Below, piece after piece: positions 1 to 5,763 of a DNA stretch of 7,500 nt. This stretch comes from Bacillota bacterium (GTDB taxonomy: Bacteria; Bacillota; Clostridia; Lachnospirales; Anaerotignaceae), in NCBI GenBank assembly GCA_023413275.1, contig JAEZPX010000048.1, positions 1 through 7,500 of the forward strand, written 5' to 3'. Made by a program: the position numbers and the translations under genes. The notes below the pieces were generated by a model. That model was not told where the DNA came from. It made no database searches and saw only the letters and a program-made list of their open reading frames with translations. Every line of letters begins with the position of its first letter. Position 1 is the stretch's first letter.

Positions 1-223
1 CGCCTGTTGCTCCGGTTGCTCCTGTTGCTCCTGTTGCACCTACCGGACCCTGGGGACCCTGAGGACCAACGGGACCAATGGGACCCTGAGGACCCTGGGG
101 ACCAACGGGACCTCTTGGACCACGACAGCAACAATTGCCATTGCTATTTCCTCCACAGGAATTGTTGCAATTATAACCTCTTGCATCATTCATATCATAA
201 TCATTGTAGTAATCATAGCTCAT
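1..223 (-). CDS. Collagen-like (Gly-X-Y repeat) protein, probably spore surface; 3' end outside window
   Basis: The visible 74 codons begin with an ATG at 223, preceded at 231-237 by AAGGAGG, a strong ribosome binding site. Residues 1-34 form a Tyr/Asn/Asp-rich head (MSYDYYNDYDMND...) with Cys19, Cys23 and a Cys31-33 triplet. From about residue 35 the protein becomes perfect Gly-X-Y collagen triplets: first GPR/GPV/GPQ/GPI, then a run of GAT. The frame is still open at the window edge, so length and C-terminal domain are unknown. In sporulating Bacillota such proteins (BclA and relatives) form hair-like trimers on the exosporium, and Thr in GXT triplets can be glycosylated. Assignment to the spore surface is inference from the repeat type and the nearby sporulation genes. 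A phage tail or other surface collagen-like protein is the alternative. I saw no convincing sigma-K or sigma-E promoter upstream. Confidence 0.85.
   Translation of the reverse strand, partial: MSYDYYNDYDMNDARGYNCNNSCGGNSNGNCCCRGPRGPVGPQGPQGPIGPVGPQGPQGPVGATGATGATGATG
4..125. repeat. Short tandem repeats encoding Gly-X-Y triplets
   Basis: On the minus strand 9-bp units built on GGTCCYCAG / GGTCCCGTT repeat through about 57-125, then GGAGCAACA-type units through about 4-50. They encode GPQ/GPV and GAT triplets in frame. Such coding tandem repeats commonly vary in number between strains. The array runs to the window edge, so copy number cannot be given. Confidence 0.8.
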
Positions 224-240
224 TTCTTTTCCTCCTTTAA

Positions 241-1038
241 TAAATAATGAGTGACTTAATATTAAAAACCTCTTACTTTCAAGACCTTACAAATTATTTT
301 GTTGAAAATGAAAAAGTACTCTTCACTAATTAACAACCTCATTTTAAAAAATCCCATTTTGAAATTAGAATTTATCACCCTTGTTTAATTAAGACCCCTG
401 AAACGTTTTTAAATGATTTTTATGTTATTGTTTTTTGAATAAGATAAATTGGTAGCTTGGACTTTTTCATCTCAATATTAAATTGTATTCTTGCATTGCA
501 TTTACATAGAAAAGCTTCATGTTATAAAAAACTCTGCTACCCCAGAACTGTTTTTCTCAAACTTTGCTTTTGTTAGATTTCCAGCACAAAGCTTCTTAAA
601 AATCTGCTTTACACTCCTAAATGCACTGGACAGCTTGCCATTTTCGAAACAGTTACCGTAATAAATTTTGCGATAAAGAAATATTATAGAAAAACCTTAA
701 ATACGAAAATATTATCCATTATGGTATTTATGACCTCTCCAAAGACTTCCCTCCCAACTAAAATTACAGAATCCGTTTCACCTCTCTTTCAAATTTCTTG
801 TTTTTAAAGTACTGCAAGCTCTACAACATAATATGTAGGTCTGACATGCTAGGTGACAATTTGAGATAAAATCATGGTTGTAACGCATTTCCTTTTCTAA
901 AAAATAAAAGTCCATTCAAACGAATACTCTAAAGAACATACAAAATTGTAAAATTGGACATGTCGTTGAAACTATTCAATTGGATAAAGAATATAATTCA
1001 TTTCACTTCTTTTTCTACATCATGTTTTATGGACACAA
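241..1038. other. About 800 bp AT-rich gap with no intact gene
   Basis: This stretch lies between the collagen-like gene and the sigE terminator. It is AT-rich and broken by stops in all frames. On the minus strand three short, partly overlapping open stretches look somewhat coding-like (778-888, 687-788, 520-696; entered separately as possible debris). The promoter of the collagen-like gene should lie in roughly 240-420, but no convincing -35/-10 pair was found. No tRNA, riboswitch or insertion-sequence end was recognised. In Bacillus and many clostridia, sigG would be expected here, directly after sigE; it is absent. Confidence 0.6.
520..888 (-). pseudogene. Possible decayed coding region (three overlapping short frames)
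   Basis: Three consecutive minus-strand open stretches succeed one another in different frames. Positions 888-778 encode 36 residues from an ATG, with Cys11, 15, 21, 22 and 25. Positions 788-687 encode 34 residues including the natural-looking string SVILVGREVFGEVINTIMD. Positions 696-520 encode 59 codons without a start, including YGNCFENGKLSSAFRSVKQ. Residue composition is more protein-like than expected from random AT-rich DNA, and the local base composition is less AT-rich than the flanks. The ATG at 888 has an AAAGGA almost touching it, which is too close for a normal ribosome binding site. I recognise no family. Chance open frames remain a real possibility. Confidence 0.2.
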
Positions 1039-1077
1039 AAATAAGACACGCTTCTTTTTCTGAAGTGTGTCTTATTT
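1037..1077 (-). terminator. Rho-independent terminator after sigE
   Basis: The arms at 1039-1054 and 1062-1077 form a 16-bp stem around a 7-nt loop, about 50 nt beyond the sigE stop codon. The position pairing 1050 with 1066 is a C-A mismatch in the minus-strand transcript but a G-U wobble in the plus-strand one. On the minus strand the stem runs into TTTTT. The hairpin could work in both directions, but no plus-strand gene ends here. It shows that sigE is the last gene of its transcript. Confidence 0.75.
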
Positions 1078-1126
1078 CTTCCGTAAGGATATTTGTACCT
1101 TAAGTTTTTTATACAATAAAATAACC

Positions 1127-1861
1127 TCACATCATTTTATTAATCTCTTTTTTTAATCGGCCGATGATTTTCTTTTCCAATCTTGAAATATACGATTGCG
1201 AAATTCCAAGAAGATCCGCCACCTCCTTTTGGGTTTTTTCTGTTGTTTCAGGTAAAATGCCAAACCGCATTTCCACAATTTTTCTCTCTCTGCAAGAAAG
1301 TTTATCCATTGCATTATTTAATAGTTCCCTGTCTACTTCTTCCTCAATGTTTTTGTAAATGACGTCTCCTTCTGTTCCAAGAATATCAGATAGGAGCAGC
1401 TCGTTTCCTTCCCAGTCAACATTCAAAGGTTCATCTATGGAGACCTCGGATTTTGTTTTACTGTTTCGCCTCAAATACATTAATATTTCATTCTCAATAC
1501 ATCTGGATGCATAGGTAGCTAATTTGATTTTTTTCTCAGGATTAAAGGTATTAATGGCTTTTATCAATCCAATGGTACCAATAGAAATTAAGTCCTCTAC
1601 ATTCACGCCTGTATTCTCAAATTTTCTTGCGATATAAACCACCAAGCGTAAATTTCGCTCAATCAATACTGATTTTACCCTTACCTCATCCTCACCACCA
1701 AGCTGATCCAATAAAATTGCTTCTTCATCCGGCTTAAGGGGGGGCGGAAAAACATCACTTCCCCCTATGTAAAATACCTCTTGCCCTTTTCTGCGTAATT
1801 TGCGCAGCATCAACCCTGCGTGATACTTCACTAAAAACAGGAAATACTTCCATTGCTTCAT
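1127..1861 (-). CDS. sigE: RNA polymerase sporulation sigma factor sigma-E (pro-sigma-E)
   Basis: Sigma-E directs early mother-cell transcription during sporulation. The 244-residue product matches the family in length and sequence. An N-terminal pro-peptide of about 30 residues (basic and hydrophobic, membrane-associated) leads into EVFYIGGSD...PPPL, the conserved cleavage region; the cut is expected near residues 29-31. Sigma region 2 spans about 67-136 (RNLRLVVYIARKFENTG, EDLISIGTIGLIKA, ATYASRCIENEILMYLRR), and the region 4 helix-turn-helix lies at about 209-235 (TQKEVADLLGISQSYISRLE). The ATG at 1861 is chosen because GGAGGAGGA sits 6 nt upstream (1868-1876). An in-frame TTG at 1885 would add eight residues but would place that Shine-Dalgarno inside the gene. 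The ATG overlaps the spoIIGA stop as ATGA, suggesting translational coupling. Activity should depend on cleavage by SpoIIGA in response to the forespore protein SpoIIR. sigG does not follow. Confidence 0.97.
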   Translation of the reverse strand: MKQWKYFLFLVKYHAGLMLRKLRRKGQEVFYIGGSDVFPPPLKPDEEAILLDQLGGEDEVRVKSVLIERNLRLVVYIARKFENTGVNVEDLISIGTIGLIKAINTFNPEKKIKLATYASRCIENEILMYLRRNSKTKSEVSIDEPLNVDWEGNELLLSDILGTEGDVIYKNIEEEVDRELLNNAMDKLSCRERKIVEMRFGILPETTEKTQKEVADLLGISQSYISRLEKKIIGRLKKEINKMM

Positions 1862-2712
1862 AAATCGTCCTCCTCCAGCAAGCAAGGGGGAATCAAGCCT
1901 TCATACCCCCCTTTAAAAAAATCAAAGGAAATTCCTATATACAACCCGTGATAACTTATTGTTTTTTCGCCAAAACAAATTTTGCATTCTTCAGCAAGAA
2001 AGCCCCACAAAGCTCCTTCAGGATTTCCTAAACTGGTGTAGTGCATTGGTTCAAGATGCTCTCGCTCACCGCAAATTAGCTTTTCGCCCTCTTCTGCAGA
2101 GAATAATGGAAGAACGGTACTTAATTCCATTACAATGACTCCTTTGCCATTTTTTTTCAGCCCGTTTCCCGTATCAATGAGTACACGACCCTCTACCCAC
2201 TTGCTATTTTTACGTATATACACTGTGCAAAAATCTCTACGCCTTCGAATATGAGTTTCTATCCAATTGCCGCCGATTTTTAATAATATGTAGCTTACAG
2301 CAATTCCCCATATTAAATATTGCCAAGGAAAAAATCTCTGCCGTAATATCAATCCGCTTCCCAATGCCTTCTGTGCTTGGGTAACTGTAAAAAGCACATT
2401 CAAACCGCCCCCCAGCAAAAAGGATGCAAATAGAGCAGTTAAAAAAAGCCTACAAAAATTTTTAGGGCTTTTCGGAAAATATGCCACCCCAAGTCCAAGT
2501 ATTAGTAATGCAAAAGATAAAAAAATGCCTCCATTATTCGGAAACAAGAATATTAACAGCAAACAATGACATAAAGCAGACAACAATGCACCTACGATAA
2601 GCCGCCATTTCTTGGCTCGAAAGCCGCTAATCCGTCCTGCTGCATAAAGCAGAAATAAATCCATAATCCATTCCCAAAAAAACACTACATCAATATAAAC
2701 TGAAGCCTCCAT
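1858..2712 (-). CDS. spoIIGA: Sporulation sigma-E factor processing peptidase SpoIIGA
   Basis: SpoIIGA is the membrane-embedded aspartic protease that removes the pro-peptide of sigma-E in the mother cell. The 284-residue product has the family layout. The N-terminal half is hydrophobic, with about five membrane segments (roughly residues 5-25, 36-57, 61-79, 88-110, 128-147), opening with VYIDVVFFWEWIMDLFLLY. A basic linker (HIRRRRD) follows, then a soluble protease domain with LIDTGNGL, placing the catalytic Asp at 180, close to Asp183 of the Bacillus subtilis protein. The stretch after DTGN (GLKKNGKG) lacks the DP that often follows in relatives. The ATG at 2712 is preferred because AGGAGG lies 6 nt upstream (2719-2724); an in-frame start at 2742 would overlap the promoter region. 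The gene is first in a two-gene unit with sigE. Identity rests on topology, motif and neighbour together. Confidence 0.93.
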   Translation of the reverse strand: MEASVYIDVVFFWEWIMDLFLLYAAGRISGFRAKKWRLIVGALLSALCHCLLLIFLFPNNGGIFLSFALLILGLGVAYFPKSPKNFCRLFLTALFASFLLGGGLNVLFTVTQAQKALGSGLILRQRFFPWQYLIWGIAVSYILLKIGGNWIETHIRRRRDFCTVYIRKNSKWVEGRVLIDTGNGLKKNGKGVIVMELSTVLPLFSAEEGEKLICGEREHLEPMHYTSLGNPEGALWGFLAEECKICFGEKTISYHGLYIGISFDFFKGGYEGLIPPCLLEEDDL

Positions 2713-2731
2713 TCCTTCCCTCCTGAAACAA

Positions 2732-2764
2732 ATTATAGGCATGTTTTGATGCGAAGTCTGTCAT
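2732..2764 (-). promoter_or_regulatory. Candidate spoIIG promoter with 21-bp spacer
   Basis: On the minus strand a perfect TATAAT (2737-2732) lies upstream of spoIIGA. The best -35-like hexamer is ATGACA (2764-2759), one mismatch from TTGACA and separated by 21 bp instead of 17. From the literature, the B. subtilis spoIIG and spoIIE promoters use sigma-A with similarly long spacers and need Spo0A~P. The predicted start near 2725 would leave a leader of only about 13 nt, with AGGAGG almost at its 5' end. That is short and lowers confidence in the exact start site. Confidence 0.45.
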
Positions 2765-2785
2765 ATTTACTGAAAATACCAAAAA

Positions 2786-2827
2786 AAAGAATGGCAGAGT
2801 TCGACTGACTTCGACTCTCCATTCTTT
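2786..2827 (-). terminator. Terminator of the hom transcript
   Basis: The arms 2786-2794 / 2819-2827 (AAAGAATGG with CCATTCTTT), 2796-2799 / 2815-2818 and 2801-2804 / 2811-2814 form an interrupted 17-bp stem with a 6-nt loop. On the minus strand the stem is followed by eight T residues (2788-2781, the first three shared with the stem foot). It lies about 200 nt beyond the hom stop codon and just upstream of the spoIIGA promoter, insulating the two units. The inner stem contains both Spo0A-box-like sequences. Confidence 0.8.
2800..2816 (-). promoter_or_regulatory. Tandem Spo0A-box-like sites upstream of spoIIGA
   Basis: Two identical 7-mers, AGTCGAA on the minus strand (TTCGACT on plus), occupy 2800-2806 and 2810-2816. 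Each matches the 0A box TGTCGAA at 6 of 7 positions. Their start-to-start distance is exactly 10 bp, one helical turn, as expected for tandem binding by a Spo0A dimer. Relative to the predicted start near 2725 they sit at about -75 to -91, inside the region where the upstream Spo0A site of the B. subtilis spoIIG promoter is described. The second site, expected near the -35, is only weakly represented. The same bases pair in the hom terminator stem, so part of the symmetry may reflect that role instead. Confidence 0.45.
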
Positions 2828-2903
2828 CAATTTATTATTTATAGTTATAATTGCAATCCTTCTAAAACCCGAATTTCAAATATGAAACATCATGAATGAA
2901 AGT

Positions 2904-3016
2904 TTAATCAGGATATATTACTTCAGTTGCATCTTTTTTGAATTGGGGGCTCAATTTTCAAATTTGAACTCTACCCATTGGTTTTTTGGTGAAAGATTTT
3001 TTGCTTCTATTTCCTT
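2904..3016 (-). pseudogene. Possible remnant of a protein C-terminus downstream of hom
   Basis: Between the hom stop and its terminator two short minus-strand frames look like protein ends. Positions 3016-2951 (through the stop) read KEIEAKNLSPKNQWVEFKF plus two residues, then stop. Positions 2957-2904 read KLSPQFKKDATEVIYPD, then stop, after a frame change. Neither has a start codon or ribosome binding site. A single-base shift near 2951-2960 would join them into one continuous C-terminal segment. I recognise no family. With only about 21 and 17 codons, chance cannot be excluded. Confidence 0.25.
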
Positions 3017-3031
3017 TTAGATTTTAAAAAT

Positions 3032-4318
3032 TTAATGATATACACGAATAATAGAGGATATTTCCTTTACCATTGACATATTGGAAATCACAATGATGGA
3101 GTCCATAAATTGTTTTTCCAAAACATCATAGGTGACAATGACAACATCTGCTGTTTTTTCATCCTTTGTTTTTTGTAATAACATAGATATGCTGACATTA
3201 TTACTGCCAAACACCCCAGCCAAGGCAGCTAAAGTGCCCGCTCTGTCTTCAAGCTTCATCCGCACATAATAACTGCTTTTTGTTTCTTTAATGTCTTTAA
3301 TGGGAATATTTTTATAACAACTGCTGCCAATTCTTCCGGTACAATGAAACTGGATGTTTCTTGCAACATCCAAAATATCACCAACAACAGCACTTCCTGT
3401 AGGTAATTCTCCTGCCCCACGGCCGTAAAACATGGCATCACCTACAGCATCACCGTGAATAAATACCGCATTATAGGAATCATTGACAGATGCCAAGGGA
3501 TGATTTTGAGGAATCATGGTAGGATGAACCTTTACCTCAATGCCATCTTCTGTATTCTTTGCAATCCCTAGCAGCTTAATTTCGCAACCAAGCTCATGGG
3601 CATAGCGGATATCTTTGGCGGAGATTTTAGAAATACCCTCTGTATATACATTTTGAAATGTTACTGGGGAATTAAACGCAAGGGATGCCAAAATGGCAAG
3701 CTTTCTGCCTGCATCATGTCCCTCAATATCCGCAGTTGGGTCAGCCTCTGCGTAACCCAAATCTGTCGCCAATTGGAGGGCTTCTGCAAAGTCCATCCCT
3801 TCTTCGCTCATTTTAGTCAGAATAAAATTCGTTGTTCCATTGATGATTCCCATTACCTCTGTTATTTCATTTCCGGCTAAACACTGATTGAGTGGTCTGA
3901 TTATTGGTATCCCACCTGCAACAGCCGCCTCAAACAATAAGTCACAATGGTTTGTTTTGGCAAGCTTCAGCAACTCATGGCCCTGCACAGCAATCAAGTC
4001 TTTATTTGCTGTTACAACATGCTTGCCTTTTTGCAAAGCTTCCTTAATATATGTGGCTGCAGGTTCTATACCACCCATCACCTCAACTACAATTTCAATG
4101 CTGTCATCCTCAATGATATCCCGCCACTGGTCTGTCAGTTTTTCCGGTGCGATCAAATTTGCATATTTTCCTTTGTTACGAACCAATACTTTTGAAATCT
4201 CTAATTCAGCACCGATTTTATAGACCAGCTCATTTTTCTGTTTTTCAATAATCTTATATACACCGCCGCCAACGGTTCCCATTCCCAAAAGGGCAACCTT
4301 ACGAATATTTTGAATCAT
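3032..4318 (-). CDS. hom: Homoserine dehydrogenase with C-terminal ACT domain
   Basis: The enzyme reduces L-aspartate 4-semialdehyde to L-homoserine with NAD(P)H in the cytosol, the branch point to threonine and methionine. The 428-residue product is the usual length of the monofunctional form. The Rossmann fold begins with GMGTVGGGV (12-20). TANKDL (103-108), AAVAGGIPII (131-140) and GIINGTTNFIL (157-167) are family signatures. DPTADIEGHDAGRKLAIL (193-210) supplies the catalytic Asp202/Lys206 pair. Residues about 348-428 form an ACT domain (VRMKLEDRAGTLAALAGVF), the likely site of threonine feedback control. The ATG at 4318 has GGAGG 9 nt upstream (4328-4332). No thrB, thrC or aspartokinase gene is adjacent, so it appears to be transcribed alone from the promoter at 4386-4414 and ended by the hairpin at 2786-2827. 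Confidence 0.97.
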   Translation of the reverse strand: MIQNIRKVALLGMGTVGGGVYKIIEKQKNELVYKIGAELEISKVLVRNKGKYANLIAPEKLTDQWRDIIEDDSIEIVVEVMGGIEPAATYIKEALQKGKHVVTANKDLIAVQGHELLKLAKTNHCDLLFEAAVAGGIPIIRPLNQCLAGNEITEVMGIINGTTNFILTKMSEEGMDFAEALQLATDLGYAEADPTADIEGHDAGRKLAILASLAFNSPVTFQNVYTEGISKISAKDIRYAHELGCEIKLLGIAKNTEDGIEVKVHPTMIPQNHPLASVNDSYNAVFIHGDAVGDAMFYGRGAGELPTGSAVVGDILDVARNIQFHCTGRIGSSCYKNIPIKDIKETKSSYYVRMKLEDRAGTLAALAGVFGSNNVSISMLLQKTKDEKTADVVIVTYDVLEKQFMDSIIVISNMSMVKEISSIIRVYH

Positions 4319-4385
4319 GCTATTCTTCCTCCAGATTAAGTAATTTCGCTTTAATGCGCATTGTCAAATTATGACTGATATTAAG

Positions 4386-4414
4386 ATTGTACGCACCAAG
4401 GGGGCATATGTCAA
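4386..4414 (-). promoter_or_regulatory. Sigma-A type promoter of hom
   Basis: On the minus strand TTGACA (4414-4409) and TACAAT (4391-4386) are separated by exactly 17 bp, a near-perfect housekeeping promoter. Predicted transcription starts near 4379, giving a leader of about 60 nt before the hom ATG. No clear attenuator, T-box or riboswitch fold was seen in so short a leader. This promoter lies inside a 91-codon frame (4320-4595), which argues against that frame being a gene. Confidence 0.75.
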
Positions 4415-4687
4415 TACAAATATGTCTTTTTTTCAAAAACATTTTTCCTCTCCAGAAAAACATTTTTGTATAATATGTCTTTTTTGCTATATATATTTCA
4501 ATAGAAATATATACTCCTGTGTTCATTTCTTCTAAAATATTTGAAAGTCCTTTTGTTCTTCTGTCCAACCAGCACGCTTCATAAGAAGTCGTCATGTTTT
4601 TATTCTGATACTCTTTTAATCAGAGAATGAACCTCAAATTAAAATAAGTTAACAAAAGAGCTTATTTTTTCCCCCATTCAAGATATT
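4415..4687. other. Gap between the ttcA terminator and the hom promoter; no supported gene
   Basis: The whole gap between hom and the ttcA-type gene is about 490 bp. Apart from the hom promoter and the ttcA terminator it holds one minus-strand frame, 4595-4320, of 91 codons. Its ATG at 4595 has no ribosome binding site. An internal ATG at 4442 has GGAGAGGA upstream (4446-4453) and would give a 40-residue basic peptide ending just before hom. That start lies upstream of the predicted hom transcription start, so it would need a separate upstream transcript. I see no family resemblance. Confidence 0.5.
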
Positions 4688-4724
4688 AAAAAACGAAGTC
4701 CCCATATTCATTGAGCACTTCGTT
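4688..4724 (-). terminator. Terminator of the tcdA-desulfurase-ttcA cluster
   Basis: The arms AACGAAGT (4692-4699) and ACTTCGTT (4717-4724) pair over 8 bp. A weaker inner CTCA/TGGG pairing is possible in the 17-nt loop. On the minus strand the stem ends in six T residues (4693-4688). It lies about 80 nt past the stop codon of the PP-loop gene and separates that cluster from hom. Confidence 0.7.
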
Positions 4725-4804
4725 CTAAATTCAGCAAGAATTGCATTTTTAATATTACTTTTAGTAGATAGAATTTCTTTATATTATTAAAATGAATCCT
4801 TCAT

Positions 4805-5656
4805 TTATATTCCCTTAGATTCATAGTCATCCAAAAACGAATGATATATACCTTTTACTTTATACCCAACCATTGTATCTAATGAAACGGAATGAATGCT
4901 GTTAAAAATACTTTTTTCAATGTTTGGATTATCACGTTTCAGTCTGCGGAGAAGAATTTTCACCTCTTCTCGCTTGGAACCTCCTCCACCATTATCACAC
5001 ATAGTACAATTTTCAGTGAAACGGCAGGCACATTGAATAAATTCCAAATCGTTATAGCGTTTCCAGCTTAAAATGCTCTCCTCACCAATACAGTACATTG
5101 GGCGAATGAGTTCCATACCCTCAAAGTTTTTGCTGTGAAGTTTGGGGAGCATTGCTTGTAGCTGAGACCCATAAAACATCCCCATCACCGTAGTTTCAAT
5201 CACATCATTAAAATGATGTCCCAAAGCAATCTTGTTACACCCTAGAGTCTTTGCTTTATTATATAGGTGCCCTCTACGCATACGTGCACATAAATAACAG
5301 GGCGACTCCTCACTATTATTAGCTATTTCAAAAATATTTGTTTCAAAAACTGTAATGGGGATATGAAGGAGAGCAGCATTGCTTTCAGTTTTTTGTCTGT
5401 TTATTTCATTATATCCCGGATCCATCACCAAAAAAATTAATTCAAAGGGCACCTCACTATGGCGCTGGAGCTCTTGCAAAAGCTTAGCCATTAGCATGGA
5501 ATCCTTCCCACCGGAAATACAAACAGCAATTTTGTCTCCCGATTGAATCAAATCATACTGCTTTACTGCCCTAATAAAAGGATTCCATATTTCTTTACGA
5601 TATTTTTTTACGATGCTGCGTTCTATCATTTGATGCGGTGTTAATTCCCTTCCCAT
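4805..5656 (-). CDS. ttcA: TtcA-family PP-loop ATPase, probable tRNA 2-thiocytidine synthase
   Basis: TtcA enzymes adenylate tRNA C32 through a PP-loop and replace its oxygen with sulfur, using a [4Fe-4S] cluster. The 283-residue product carries the PP-loop SGGKDS (48-53) after a beta strand (KIAVCI). CYLCARMRRG (120-129) contains the conserved CxxC pair, followed by KIALGHHFNDVIETTVM (142-158), a family signature. The third cluster cysteine of TtcA lies late in the protein; here there are four candidates, Cys209, 211, 217 and 220, in CACRFTENCTMC, followed by NGGGGSKREEVK. That arrangement resembles clostridial TtcA-like proteins, and the exact tRNA target is inferred. The ATG at 5656 has AGGGG about 7 nt upstream. 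It lies 107 nt after the desulfurase stop with no terminator between, so co-transcription is likely and the desulfurase is the natural sulfur donor. Confidence 0.82.
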   Translation of the reverse strand: MGRELTPHQMIERSIVKKYRKEIWNPFIRAVKQYDLIQSGDKIAVCISGGKDSMLMAKLLQELQRHSEVPFELIFLVMDPGYNEINRQKTESNAALLHIPITVFETNIFEIANNSEESPCYLCARMRRGHLYNKAKTLGCNKIALGHHFNDVIETTVMGMFYGSQLQAMLPKLHSKNFEGMELIRPMYCIGEESILSWKRYNDLEFIQCACRFTENCTMCDNGGGGSKREEVKILLRRLKRDNPNIEKSIFNSIHSVSLDTMVGYKVKGIYHSFLDDYESKGI

Positions 5657-5763
5657 CTGAATTCCCCTATTCCAATTATTTTAAATGTAAAACTTTATAA
5701 CCAAATTTATCCAAAATCCCCTGATTCATTTCACTACTTTAATCTTTTTCGTACTCATTTGCT

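Noticed and set aside
4..125. Regularly repeated short units that could suggest a CRISPR array
   Set aside because: The units are 9 bp, contiguous and in frame as Gly-X-Y codons, with no spacers.
7..240. Plus-strand 77-codon frame rich in Asp/Pro/Leu
   Set aside because: It is the antisense shadow of the collagen-like gene. The repeat makes the complement look open, and it has no ribosome binding site.
241..249. CATTATTTA, one mismatch from a sigma-K -10, upstream of the collagen-like gene
   Set aside because: It would place the transcription start inside the ribosome binding site, and no matching -35 was seen.
2938..2965. Imperfect hairpin TTTGAATTG / CAATTTTCAAA downstream of hom
   Set aside because: The stem is short, AT-rich and bulged with no T-run, so it is weaker than the hairpin at 2786-2827, which is the better terminator.
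3888..4223. Plus-strand 111-codon frame, with other plus-strand frames inside hom and spoIIG
   Set aside because: They are antisense to well-supported genes, lack ribosome binding sites, and are explained by the coding strand's codon pattern.
4320..4595. 91-codon minus-strand frame directly upstream of hom
   Set aside because: Its ATG has no Shine-Dalgarno, it shows no recognisable motif, and it contains the near-consensus hom promoter. A 40-codon internal version from 4442 has a plausible ribosome binding site but would start upstream of the predicted transcript.
5676..5729. 17-residue minus-strand frame MNQGILDKFGYKVLHLK between the desulfurase and ttcA
   Set aside because: There is no ribosome binding site and it is too short to judge. 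It may be chance or a leader fragment.
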